From contig DKQU01000062.1 in NCBI GenBank assembly GCA_002471865.1, forward strand, positions 1 to 36,954: DNA of 36,954 nucleotides, written 5' to 3'. The notes beneath the pieces were generated by a model, which saw only the letters and a program-made list of their open reading frames with translations, ran no database searches and was not told the DNA's origin. Made by a program: the position numbers and the translations under genes. This document shows positions 7,738-15,559 of this stretch, one piece after another (positions within the stretch are counted from its first letter, which is position 1; every line of letters begins with the position of its first letter). This DNA is from Fidelibacterota bacterium UBA7300. GTDB lineage: Bacteria; Fidelibacterota; Marinisomatia; Marinisomatales; UBA2128.

Positions 7738-8106
7738 ATGAAAGAACAGTATTTAAAGAAATTAAGAAGATCTCGAAGGAAGATGCGTAGCAAGAGTGAG
7801 TTCGTTCATTTTGAACGCCCAAGACTTGTAGTGTACAGAAGCTTGAAGCACATTTATGGTCAAATTGTTGATGATAACAAAGGTGAGGTACTTGTTTCAG
7901 CGTCATCGGTTGACAATTCGATTCAACCTGAGATGAAAAGTACAAAATCGAAAATAGATAAAAGCAATCAAGTCGGGAAAATCCTAGCCGAAAGAGCAAA
8001 GGAAAACAAGATCAAGAAAATAGTCTTTGACAGAAATGGATTTCTTTACCACGGTCGAGTTAAGGCGTTGGCTGATGGCGCACGAGAAGGAGGATTGGAA
8101 TTTTGA
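7738..8106 (+). CDS. rplR: 50S ribosomal protein L18
   Basis: L18 binds 5S rRNA and helps attach it to the large subunit together with L5. The 122-residue product has the basic N-terminus KKLRRSRRKMRSKSEFVHF, then RPRLVVYRSLKHIYGQIVDD and the C-terminal FDRNGFLYHGRVKALADGAREGGL. ATG 7738 follows rplF by 5 nt. Its TGA stop overlaps the TTG start of rpsE (TTGA). Confidence 0.98.
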   Translation: MKEQYLKKLRRSRRKMRSKSEFVHFERPRLVVYRSLKHIYGQIVDDNKGEVLVSASSVDNSIQPEMKSTKSKIDKSNQVGKILAERAKENKIKKIVFDRNGFLYHGRVKALADGAREGGLEF

Positions 8107-8606
8107 GTCATATAGACCCAACTGAATTAGATCTGCAAGAAGAGACAGTCGTACGTATCAACAGAGTGGCTAAAGTGGTCGCTGGTGGTAGAAGATTCAG
8201 ATTTAACGCACTTGTTTCGGTTGGAGATGGAAATGGACATGTAGGTTTAGGTCACGGCAAGGCGAATGAAGTGATCGCAGCAATTACAAAAGCTAAAGAT
8301 GATGCTAAGAAGAATTTGTTCCGTGTTCCAATTATTAAAGGGACAATACCTCACAAAATTATAGGAAAATTTGGAGCAAGTAAAGTAATGTTGAAACCCG
8401 CTGCACCTGGGACAGGAGTTATTGCTGGAGAAGCTGTCAGGGCACTTGTGGTACAAGCAGGCATTACAGATATTTTGACTAAACGTTTCGGCTCTGCAAA
8501 TCCCAATAATGTTGTGCGCGCGACTCAAGTAGCGCTAAAAAATTTACAGGATCCGGTATCTGTTGCAAATCGTAGAGGTATAACACTTAAACAGGTTTTT
8601 GAATAG
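8103..8606 (+). CDS. rpsE: 30S ribosomal protein S5, TTG start
   Basis: S5 is at the mRNA entry channel and influences decoding accuracy. The double-stranded RNA-binding type N-terminal domain is clear in RRFRFNALVSVGDGNGHVG and the C-terminal domain in KPAAPGTGVIAGEAVRALV. The start codon is TTG at 8103, overlapping the rplR stop by 4 nt. A perfect AGGAGG at 8088-8093 supports it, and no nearby ATG or GTG fits. At 167 residues the length is normal. Confidence 0.97.
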   Translation: MSHIDPTELDLQEETVVRINRVAKVVAGGRRFRFNALVSVGDGNGHVGLGHGKANEVIAAITKAKDDAKKNLFRVPIIKGTIPHKIIGKFGASKVMLKPAAPGTGVIAGEAVRALVVQAGITDILTKRFGSANPNNVVRATQVALKNLQDPVSVANRRGITLKQVFE

Positions 8607-8609
8607 AAT

Positions 8610-8804
8610 ATGCCGAACAAAACAACAAAATCACTGAAAATTACTCAGATCAAAAGCGTCATTGGTCATAATTCTAAAACCAAGAGAACAATGGCTGCTT
8701 TGGGTTTAAGAAAAATGCATCAGACAGTTATGCATGCTGATACTCCTCAAATTCAAGGTATGATTAATGCTGTCAGTTTTCTTTTGAAAGTGGAGAAATC
8801 ATGA
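8610..8804 (+). CDS. rpmD: 50S ribosomal protein L30
   Basis: L30 is a small ferredoxin-like-fold protein of the large subunit. The 64-residue product contains LKITQIKSVIGHNSKTKRTMAALGLRK in pieces matching the family (for example KSVIGHNSKTKRTMAALGL) and HADTPQIQGMINAVSFL. It lies 3 nt after rpsE and its TGA overlaps the ATG of rplO (ATGA). Confidence 0.96.
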   Translation: MPNKTTKSLKITQIKSVIGHNSKTKRTMAALGLRKMHQTVMHADTPQIQGMINAVSFLLKVEKS

Positions 8805-9241
8805 GGTTGGGTGATCTAAAACCGGGTGACGGTGCACGTAAAAATCGCAAACGTTTGGGTAGAGGTCCGGGTTCAGGTACAGGCAAAACTGCAGGACGAG
8901 GTAATAAAGGGTATCATTCAAGGTCAGGGAGCAAAAGACGTGCATGGTTTGAAGGTGGGCAGATGCCTCTTCAAAGACGACTTCCCAAACGTGGATTCAG
9001 TAATTTGCGTTTTAAAAAGGATTTCCAAATAGTGAATATTGGTCGTTTAGCAGATATAAATGAAAAAGATATAAACATTGAACTTATGTCTGAGAAAGGT
9101 CTAATAAAATCCACCTTAATTCCTGTGAAAGTTTTAGGAAATGGAGAGTTGGATTCCGGAATTACAGTATCTGCTCATTCTTTCTCAGAAACAGCAAAAA
9201 ACAAAATTGAAAAAGCTGGAGGCAAAGTAATTGTAGTCTGA
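8801..9241 (+). CDS. rplO: 50S ribosomal protein L15
   Basis: L15 is a late-assembly protein of the 50S subunit with a long glycine/arginine-rich N-terminal extension that threads through rRNA. That arm is seen as RLGRGPGSGTGKTAGRGNKG (about residues 18-37), followed by GGQMPLQRRLPKRGFSN. At 146 residues it is of standard length. It overlaps rpmD by 4 nt at its start and secY by one base at its end. Confidence 0.98.
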   Translation: MRLGDLKPGDGARKNRKRLGRGPGSGTGKTAGRGNKGYHSRSGSKRRAWFEGGQMPLQRRLPKRGFSNLRFKKDFQIVNIGRLADINEKDINIELMSEKGLIKSTLIPVKVLGNGELDSGITVSAHSFSETAKNKIEKAGGKVIVV

Positions 9242-10581
9242 TGCTGGAGAAATTTAAAAACATAATGAGTATTCCCGAGCTAAGGAAGCGGATTGGATTT
9301 ACGCTCGGATTATTAATTATTGTTCGTTTAGGTGCTCATGTCCCTGTTCCTGGAGTAAATGTTGATGCTATATCTGAAGCATTCAAACAATACAGTAATA
9401 CTCTCTTTGGACTTTATGACCTTTTTTCGGGAGGTGCTTTCCAGAAAGCAACTCTGTTTGCTCTTGGTATTATGCCTTATATCTCAGCATCTATTATAAT
9501 CCAATTAATGGGTGTTGTGGTTCCTTATTTCCAGCGACTTCAAAAAGAAGGTGATGAAGGCAGGAAAAAGATTACACAGATTACACGTTATGGAACAGTT
9601 CTAATTTCTGCACTACAAGCATATGGTATTGCTGTATTTCTTCAGAGTATTGATCCTGTAATGGTTGCTGGTCAGGAAATGAATGTTGTTCACCCTGAAT
9701 TTAGTGGTTTTCGTTTTATTGCAGTAGTTTCATTGGTTACAGGTACAATCTTTATAATGTGGTTAGGAGAGCAGATTACTGAACGGGGGATTGGCAACGG
9801 TATCTCACTCATCATTATGGTCGGTATCGTAGCAAGAATTCCAATGATGATACTAACAGAAATTGATCTTATTCAAAATGATCTCCGTGGACCTTTGACT
9901 GAAGTGGTACTAATGGGGATTATGGTTGTGATAGTAGGTTTTGTTGTGTTGATCACACAAGGTACTCGGAAAATCCCTGTTCAGTATGCAAAACGGGTAG
10001 TGGGACGGAAAGTTTATGGTGGACAATCAACACATATTCCCATGCGGGTGAATACAGCAGGTGTAATGCCTATCATTTTCGCGCAATCCATCATGTTTTT
10101 GCCTACAACTATTGCTACATTCTTCAGCGGTAGTAGTTTCTTTGATGGCGTAAATCGTCTATTCTCTTTTGACCATTGGTTTTATTGGTTGGTATTTGGA
10201 ATTCTTATAATCTTTTTCACCTATTTCTATACAGCCATAGCATTTAATCCTCAAGAAGTAGCAGATAACATGAAAAAACATGGAGGTTTTATTCCTGGTA
10301 TCCGTCCAGGGAAAAAGACCAGTGAATTCATAGATAATATTCTTACTAGAGTCACACTTCCCGGCTCTTTCTTCTTGGCGTTTGTTGCAGTATTCCCATT
10401 TATTCTTATGCAAACAATGGATGTAAACTATAGTTTAGCCTCTTTCTTTGGTGGTACCAGTCTACTTATCATTGTAGGTGTTGCTTTAGACACACTTCAG
10501 CAGGTAGAATCTCATCTTCTTATGAGACATTACGATGGCTTTCTAAAGAAAGGAAAAATACGCGGACGGCGTAGGAGTTAA
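9241..10581 (+). CDS. secY: Protein translocase subunit SecY
   Basis: SecY is the membrane channel of the Sec pathway, acting with SecE and SecG. The 446-residue protein shows ten predicted membrane spans. Family landmarks are RLGAHVPVPGVNVDAI near the first helix, GGAFQKATLFALGIMPYISA (plug and TM2 region), GNGISLIIMVGIVARIP, and the cytoplasmic loop NTAGVMPIIFAQS. The ending HYDGFLKKGKIRGRRR is typical. It is coupled to rplO by a one-base TGATG overlap. secG lies in the same window at 20811, in a different operon. Confidence 0.98.
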   Translation: MLEKFKNIMSIPELRKRIGFTLGLLIIVRLGAHVPVPGVNVDAISEAFKQYSNTLFGLYDLFSGGAFQKATLFALGIMPYISASIIIQLMGVVVPYFQRLQKEGDEGRKKITQITRYGTVLISALQAYGIAVFLQSIDPVMVAGQEMNVVHPEFSGFRFIAVVSLVTGTIFIMWLGEQITERGIGNGISLIIMVGIVARIPMMILTEIDLIQNDLRGPLTEVVLMGIMVVIVGFVVLITQGTRKIPVQYAKRVVGRKVYGGQSTHIPMRVNTAGVMPIIFAQSIMFLPTTIATFFSGSSFFDGVNRLFSFDHWFYWLVFGILIIFFTYFYTAIAFNPQEVADNMKKHGGFIPGIRPGKKTSEFIDNILTRVTLPGSFFLAFVAVFPFILMQTMDVNYSLASFFGGTSLLIIVGVALDTLQQVESHLLMRHYDGFLKKGKIRGRRRS

Positions 10582-10582
10582 G

Positions 10583-11341
10583 ATGGTTGCCATTCGAAGT
10601 GAAAGAGAATTAAAAAAAATTGCCGAGAGCAGCAGAATTGTTGCTGAAACTCTCGATTTTCTCGAAGAAAAAATAGTAAAAGGTGTTAACGGGAAAGAAT
10701 TGGATAAAATTGCAGAAGATTATATTCATTCTCGAAATGCAGAGCCGGCATTCAAAGGTTACATGGGCTATCCTGCCACATTGTGCATTTCAGTTAATGA
10801 TGAAGTTGTGCACGGTATCCCTAACGACACACCTTTCAAAGATGGTGATATTGTCGGCATAGATTGTGGCGTATTGAAGAATGGATATTTTGGTGATCAT
10901 GCCAGAACCTACATGATAGGAAATGTATCAAAAGAAATACAAGATCTGGTGGATGCAACAAGAACATCACTCAGAATAGGTATTGATCAGGCTAAAGCTG
11001 GAAATTATGTTTCAGACATCGGTCACGCAATTCAATCTTATGTAGAAGAAAAAGGATACAGTGTTGTGAGAGAATTGGTAGGGCATGGAATTGGTCGTAA
11101 TCTGCATGAAGACCCCCAAATTCCGAATTATGGTGAACCCGGCAGAGGATTAAAACTTAAAAGCGGAATGTGTATTGCTATCGAACCAATGATAAATTTT
11201 GGAGAAAAGGAAATTTATACCAAGCCGAATGGTTGGACAATTTGTACGAAAGATGGTAAACCTTCAGCACATTTTGAACACACAATTGTAATTACAGAAC
11301 AAGGCGGTAAAATCTTAAGCAATGGGACCCTTACTGGGTAA
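10583..11341 (+). CDS. map: Methionine aminopeptidase, type I
   Basis: This enzyme removes the initiator methionine from nascent proteins. The pita-bread fold metal ligands are all present: Asp94 and Asp105 (GIDCGVLKNGYFGDHARTY), His168 (GHGIGRNLHEDP), Glu201 (AIEPM) and Glu232 (FEHTI), with the substrate-side His78 in DEVVHGIP. At 252 residues it is the short type Ia form without an N-terminal zinc finger. ATG 10583 begins 1 nt after secY. adk, which often lies between secY and map in other bacteria, is absent here. Confidence 0.98.
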   Translation: MVAIRSERELKKIAESSRIVAETLDFLEEKIVKGVNGKELDKIAEDYIHSRNAEPAFKGYMGYPATLCISVNDEVVHGIPNDTPFKDGDIVGIDCGVLKNGYFGDHARTYMIGNVSKEIQDLVDATRTSLRIGIDQAKAGNYVSDIGHAIQSYVEEKGYSVVRELVGHGIGRNLHEDPQIPNYGEPGRGLKLKSGMCIAIEPMINFGEKEIYTKPNGWTICTKDGKPSAHFEHTIVITEQGGKILSNGTLTG

Positions 11342-11347
11342 TAATAA

Positions 11348-11461
11348 ATGAAAGTTAGATCTTCAGTAAAGAAAATATGTAAAAAGTGCAAAATTATCCG
11401 AAGAAAAGGGGTTGTTCGGGTAATTTGCAGTAATCCGAAGCATAAGCAAAGACAGGGATAA
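11348..11461 (+). CDS. rpmJ: 50S ribosomal protein L36
   Basis: L36 is the smallest 50S protein, here 37 residues. Translation from ATG 11348 gives MKVRSSVKKICKKCKIIRRK, with the zinc ligands Cys11, Cys14, Cys27 and His32 all present, so it is the zinc-binding form. It lies directly between map and rpsM. The initiation factor gene infA, which commonly precedes rpmJ, is not there. Confidence 0.97.
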   Translation: MKVRSSVKKICKKCKIIRRKGVVRVICSNPKHKQRQG

Positions 11462-11464
11462 TCA

Positions 11465-11851
11465 ATGGCACGAATAGCAGGAGTTGATCTACCAAGAGAT
11501 AAGAAAGTGGAGTATGCACTTACATACATTTTTGGTGTTGGTCATACAACAGCAAAAAAGATACTAGAGGAAGCAAAAGTAGATGGTAATATTCGAGTTT
11601 CTGACTTAAGTGAAAAACATGTTACAGCAATTCGAGAATCAGTAGGTAATCTGTCAATAGAAGGTGAGCTCAGGACAGATCGGACTATGAACATTAAACG
11701 TTTAATGGATATTGGCAGTTACCGTGGATTACGCCATAGGAGAGGTCTTCCTGTTCGAGGTCAGAGAACTAAAACCAATGCCCGAACTCGAAAAGGTAGA
11801 AAAAGAACAGTGGGATTAGGACGGAAAACATCTGTAAGTAAGAAAGGATAA
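11465..11851 (+). CDS. rpsM: 30S ribosomal protein S13
   Basis: S13 is in the 30S head and contacts the P-site tRNA and the 50S subunit. The 128-residue product begins MARIAGVDLPRDKKVEYALT and has RLMDIGSYRGLRHRRGLPVR followed by the basic GQRTKTNARTRKGRKRTV. A few additional residues at the C-terminus are unremarkable. ATG 11465 follows rpmJ by 3 nt. Confidence 0.98.
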   Translation: MARIAGVDLPRDKKVEYALTYIFGVGHTTAKKILEEAKVDGNIRVSDLSEKHVTAIRESVGNLSIEGELRTDRTMNIKRLMDIGSYRGLRHRRGLPVRGQRTKTNARTRKGRKRTVGLGRKTSVSKKG

Positions 11852-11864
11852 GAGTAACTAAATC

Positions 11865-12257
11865 ATGGTAAAAAAAGGATCAAAACAACGCAAGAAGAAA
11901 AAGACTACAATACCCTCTGAAGGTATTGTTCATATCAAGGCGACATTCAATAATACAATTATAACTTTTACTGATATGAACGGAAATGCATTTGCTTGGG
12001 CAAGTGCAGGTACATCTGGTTTCAAGGGCTCTAGAAAAAGTACCCCATTTGCTGCTGGTCAAGCTGCTGAAAAAGCAGCTCGTAAAGCACTCGATTTAGG
12101 ATTGAAGTCTGTTGAAATTCGTGTAAAAGGCCCCGGTCCCGGCCGTGAATCATCCATTCGCTCATTGGGAGTAACTGGCCTTGAAATAACCAAGATTACA
12201 GATGTCACCCCAATTCCTCACAACGGTTGTCGACCACCTAAGAAACGCAGAGTATAA
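11865..12257 (+). CDS. rpsK: 30S ribosomal protein S11
   Basis: S11 forms part of the 30S platform near the mRNA exit. The 130-residue protein has the family blocks GIVHIKATFNNTIITFTDMN, SAGTSGFKGSRKSTPFAAGQ and the C-terminal DVTPIPHNGCRPPKKRRV. The start ATG 11865 is preceded by GGATAAGAG. The rpsD ribosome binding site begins just after its stop. Confidence 0.98.
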   Translation: MVKKGSKQRKKKKTTIPSEGIVHIKATFNNTIITFTDMNGNAFAWASAGTSGFKGSRKSTPFAAGQAAEKAARKALDLGLKSVEIRVKGPGPGRESSIRSLGVTGLEITKITDVTPIPHNGCRPPKKRRV

Positions 12258-12270
12258 GGGGGATTTAGAA

Positions 12271-12888
12271 ATGGCACGCTATACAGGACCTAAAGCGAAA
12301 ATAGCACGAAAATTTGGTGAAAATATTTTTGGTAATGAGAAAATCTCTAAGATTCTAGAAAGGAAGAATTATCCTCCCGGTCAACATGGTCAAAGTCGCC
12401 GCCGCAGACCTTCAAATTATGCAATGCAGCTGCGCGAAAAACAGAAAATGAAGTATGCTTATGGACTGTTAGAGCGTCAGTTCAGGAATTTTTTCGAGAA
12501 AGCCGAGAAAATGAAGGGAGAAACAGGTGTTAACCTGCTTCAGCTCTTAGAATGCAGACTGGACAATGTTGTATATCGCCTGGGATTTGCAAACACACGA
12601 TCTTCAGCCAGACAGCTGGTAAATCACAGACATTTGACTGTCAATGGTAAAATTGTGAACATTCCTTCATATGTCTTAAAGGTTGGAGATGTGGTTCAGG
12701 TGAGAGATAAAAGTAGGAAATTGACAGTAATACACGATTCAGTAAAGAGAATTCGAGGAGATCTCGACATTCCATGGTTAAAACTGGATAAGGGATCTCT
12801 TTCAGGGTCTTTTGAACAGATTCCTGAACGTGAACATCTTGATAGTATGTTCAACGTACAGTTGGTTGTAGAGCTCTATTCAAAATAG
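12271..12888 (+). CDS. rpsD: 30S ribosomal protein S4
   Basis: S4 nucleates 16S rRNA folding and, in enterobacteria, represses the alpha operon. I use ATG 12271 (205 residues, MARYTGPKAKIARKFGENIF). GGGGGA at about 12258-12263 lies just before it; a longer open frame from 12202 would overlap rpsK. The S4 RNA-binding domain spans about residues 95-160 (RLDNVVYRLGFANTRSSARQ, VNHRHLTVNGKIVNIPSY). The N-terminal zinc cysteines found in some S4 proteins are missing, so this is the zinc-free type. Confidence 0.98.
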   Translation: MARYTGPKAKIARKFGENIFGNEKISKILERKNYPPGQHGQSRRRRPSNYAMQLREKQKMKYAYGLLERQFRNFFEKAEKMKGETGVNLLQLLECRLDNVVYRLGFANTRSSARQLVNHRHLTVNGKIVNIPSYVLKVGDVVQVRDKSRKLTVIHDSVKRIRGDLDIPWLKLDKGSLSGSFEQIPEREHLDSMFNVQLVVELYSK

Positions 12889-12907
12889 TTACAAGGGGAA
12901 ATCGAGA

Positions 12908-13879
12908 ATGACAAAAAAGAGTGAGTTCAAGTTTCAAATTGATGAAAAAACCTCCACTAAGGATTATGGTAATCTAACACTGGCACCGCTGGAAAGAGGT
13001 TTTGGAATCACAGTTGGGAATTCCATTCGACGTGTAATGATGACCAGTATTCCCGGCGCTGCAATTTCATCAATCCGAATTGATGGTGTCCTTCATGAGT
13101 TTACCACGATTGAAGGTGTATTGGAAGATGTAGCTGATGTAATTCAGAATCTGAAGAAGGTTCGCTTTAAACTCAATGACAATAATCCTGACAAGGTCGA
13201 GCTAAGTTTTACCGGAAAAGGGGAGTTTACCGCTAAAGATCTGGATATATCACCACAGTTTAAGGTTATGAATCCAAAACATCACATTGCTACACTGAAT
13301 GAAAAAGCCGATTTTACAATGGAAATCCAGATCGGTATTGGTACAGGATATGTGGATGCCAACAGTCATAGTCGAGTTGACGTACCGCTTGGAACCGTCT
13401 TCATTGATTCTATTTTCAATCCGGTAACCAGAGTTAACTATGATGTCGAGCCAGTTTCTTCAGCAAAAGATAGTCTCGAGAAGCTCATACTCGAAGTGAC
13501 TACTGATGGTACTATAAGTCCAGCGGATTCGGTAAATCATGCTGCAACTCTTCTAATTGAGCATTTTAGTCAATTCATGATAGCCGGAGCGGGTCCAGTA
13601 CTTGAGGTTTCTGACGAAATCGATGAGGAAATCATCCAGGTTAGGAAATTGCTAGAAATGAGTATAGATGAAATGGAACTGTCTGTTCGGAGTCATAATT
13701 GCCTGCAAGCTGCGGGTATTAAATCAATCGGTGAACTTGTGTCCAAAGAAGAAGGCGAAATGTTGAAGTATAAAAACTTTGGACGTAAATCGCTTTCCGA
13801 ACTTGTGGAAAAGCTGGGTGATATGAAACTGCAGTTTGGCATGGATATTGATAAATATTTGGCAGAGGCCGAAAGTTAA
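12908..13879 (+). CDS. rpoA: DNA-directed RNA polymerase subunit alpha
   Basis: The alpha subunit dimerises to begin RNA polymerase assembly, and its C-terminal domain contacts promoter DNA and activators. The N-terminal domain is recognised from LAPLERGFGITVGNSIRRVM and the C-terminal helix-hairpin-helix domain from HNCLQAAGIKSIGELVSKEE and YKNFGRKSLSELVEKL (about residues 260-305). At 323 residues the length is normal. It lies 19 nt after rpsD and 11 nt before rplQ, the standard alpha-operon arrangement. Confidence 0.99.
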   Translation: MTKKSEFKFQIDEKTSTKDYGNLTLAPLERGFGITVGNSIRRVMMTSIPGAAISSIRIDGVLHEFTTIEGVLEDVADVIQNLKKVRFKLNDNNPDKVELSFTGKGEFTAKDLDISPQFKVMNPKHHIATLNEKADFTMEIQIGIGTGYVDANSHSRVDVPLGTVFIDSIFNPVTRVNYDVEPVSSAKDSLEKLILEVTTDGTISPADSVNHAATLLIEHFSQFMIAGAGPVLEVSDEIDEEIIQVRKLLEMSIDEMELSVRSHNCLQAAGIKSIGELVSKEEGEMLKYKNFGRKSLSELVEKLGDMKLQFGMDIDKYLAEAES

Positions 13880-13890
13880 GCGAGGAAACC

Positions 13891-14373
13891 GTGCGACATC
13901 AGAAAAGAGGAAGAAAGCTAGGCAGAACTGCTAGCCATCGAAAAGCGACTCTGGCCAATATTACTATCGCGCTGATTGAGCATAAACGAATAAAGACTAC
14001 CGACGCCAAGGCGAAAGAAGCGAGACGGTTTATAGAACCTCTTGTGACTAAAGCCAAAAGAGGTACACTTCACGATCGAAGACAGGTACTCAAGAAAGTA
14101 CCGCATCCTGATAAAGTGAAGATTCTATTCGATGAGATCGCACCCAAGTATGCTGATCGAAACGGTGGATATACTCGAATAATCAAATTGGGTGTACGGG
14201 ATAACGATTGTGCACCAGTTTCACTACTTGAGTTCGTTGATTATGTCGAGGAAACTCAGAAGAAGGATGAAGATAAAAAGAAAGCTAAGAAGAACAGAAA
14301 AGAAGCCAAGAAGAAAGCGGCTGCTGAAGCAGAAGAAGCTTTAGCAAATGCAGCAGAAACCGAAAAGGAGTAA
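13891..14373 (+). CDS. rplQ: 50S ribosomal protein L17 with charged C-terminal tail
   Basis: L17 lies near the tunnel exit of the 50S subunit. The core is about residues 1-118 (VRHQKRGRKLGRTASHRKAT; FIEPLVTKAKRGTLHDRRQV; NGGYTRIIKLGVRDNDCAP). It is followed by about 40 residues of Lys, Glu and Ala, for example KKKAKKNRKEAKKKAAAEAE, likely a single charged helix. The total of 160 residues exceeds the common ~120. The start is GTG 13891 after GCGAGGAAACC. It is the last ribosomal gene of the operon; its end overlaps the possible ATG 14348 of the next frame, and a terminator follows. Confidence 0.97.
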   Translation: MRHQKRGRKLGRTASHRKATLANITIALIEHKRIKTTDAKAKEARRFIEPLVTKAKRGTLHDRRQVLKKVPHPDKVKILFDEIAPKYADRNGGYTRIIKLGVRDNDCAPVSLLEFVDYVEETQKKDEDKKKAKKNRKEAKKKAAAEAEEALANAAETEKE

Positions 14374-15544
14374 ATTCCGCGGTTTGAAACCTCACAAGCA
14401 ATTCTTAAAGGCAACCTTCTGGGTTGCCTTTTTTGTTTTCTCTTCTTTCGGTGGATTCTTGATGGCTGAGGAACCTTCCTCAGAAGATATAAGGAGCTTG
14501 TGGGTCGTACGGTACTCTATGGTCTCTCAGGAATCGATTGATCTTGCTCTCGAAACTGCTTCTGAATTGGGCTTTAATCACGTTTTCCTGCAAGTGAGAG
14601 GCCGGGGAGACGCTTATTATTCAAGCCAAATCGTACCTCGCGGACGCTTTTTGGTCGATCCGGATTTTGATCCCCTTTCATACGCTGTAGAAAAAGGTCA
14701 CTCACTCGGGTTAAAAGTCCATGCATGGCTGAATATGTTTCTAATCTGGTCTAGTCCTGAACTCCCGAAAGATACAACTCATCTTTTTCTCGCTCACCCT
14801 GATTGGCTAGATGAATCGAGAAGCGGTCAGCAGAATGTTGAGCCCAACTTTGTGAACGGAAGCGGAGGAGTTACTCGCTTCATTTCTCCTTCAGTAAAAG
14901 GTGTAACTGATCATTTTATATCTGTATTGACAGAGATTCTTGATACATATGATGTTGATGGAATTCATCTCGATTACGTCCGTCTGGCTGATCTTGACTA
15001 CGGTTATCATTCTGACTGCGAAAGTCGATTTATACTGAAATATGGACTTCGACCGGATAACATTAATAGTGTCGGAAATAGGGAAGAAATTGAATTTCTT
15101 CAATTTGAGTGGGATCAAATCCGCAGGGAATCAGTGACTGATTTCATGCGGCAGTACAGTGAAGTAATCATAGCTCAAAAGCCGGACTGTATTCTCTCAG
15201 TAGCTGTGAAACCTAATCCTTCCGTAGCGAAGAATCGCTATTTCCAAGAATGGGATTTGTGGCTGACAGAGGGGTTGGTGGACTATGTGGTACCTATGAA
15301 CTATGAGAAAGAACTAACTGGATTTCTTAACAATACTTCGAGTATTGAAGAAAACGTACAAAGGAAATACAACCGGAGTATCATCATGGGATTGGCGGTG
15401 TATAATCAATCTCCGGAATCCGCTTCAGAAAAACTCGAAAGTTTAACTCGCCGGGAATACGCTGGTTTTTCCGTGTTTTCCTGGAATGCGTTGAAAGATA
15501 GTGTGGAGAGTTTTGCACCTTTTTTCAAATTGGTAAAAAGATAA
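14348..15544 (+). CDS. GHL10-type glycoside hydrolase-like protein, exported
   Basis: The protein resembles the glycoside hydrolase-like 10 (DUF187) family, TIM-barrel proteins thought to act on extracellular or cell-wall sugars. Landmarks are RSLWVVRYSMVSQESIDLAL, the strand GFNHVFLQVRGRGDAYYSS, LKVHAWLNMFLIWSS and the barrel motif VDGIHLDYVR (about residues 203-212), where the acid residues of this family reside. The frame opens at ATG 14348, giving 398 residues with a basic N-terminus and a hydrophobic stretch (residues 20-38) that looks like a signal peptide. However, the rplQ terminator lies inside this stretch, so the true start is uncertain: TTG 14384 (AGGAG at 14366-14370) or ATG 14463 (no signal peptide) are alternatives. 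Substrate unknown. Confidence 0.8.
   Translation: MQQKPKRSKFRGLKPHKQFLKATFWVAFFVFSSFGGFLMAEEPSSEDIRSLWVVRYSMVSQESIDLALETASELGFNHVFLQVRGRGDAYYSSQIVPRGRFLVDPDFDPLSYAVEKGHSLGLKVHAWLNMFLIWSSPELPKDTTHLFLAHPDWLDESRSGQQNVEPNFVNGSGGVTRFISPSVKGVTDHFISVLTEILDTYDVDGIHLDYVRLADLDYGYHSDCESRFILKYGLRPDNINSVGNREEIEFLQFEWDQIRRESVTDFMRQYSEVIIAQKPDCILSVAVKPNPSVAKNRYFQEWDLWLTEGLVDYVVPMNYEKELTGFLNNTSSIEENVQRKYNRSIIMGLAVYNQSPESASEKLESLTRREYAGFSVFSWNALKDSVESFAPFFKLVKR
14407..14434 (+). terminator. Intrinsic terminator after the ribosomal operon
   Basis: A 10-bp perfect stem (AAAGGCAACC at 14407-14416 with GGTTGCCTTT at 14422-14431) closes a 5-nt loop and runs into a T-rich tract (TTTTGTTTT through 14439). It lies 34 nt after the rplQ stop, the expected place to end the S10-spc-alpha transcript. 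It also falls inside the open frame of the next gene, encoding part of its apparent signal peptide. Confidence 0.88.
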
Positions 15545-15559
15545 AGGTGTCCCTCTCGA

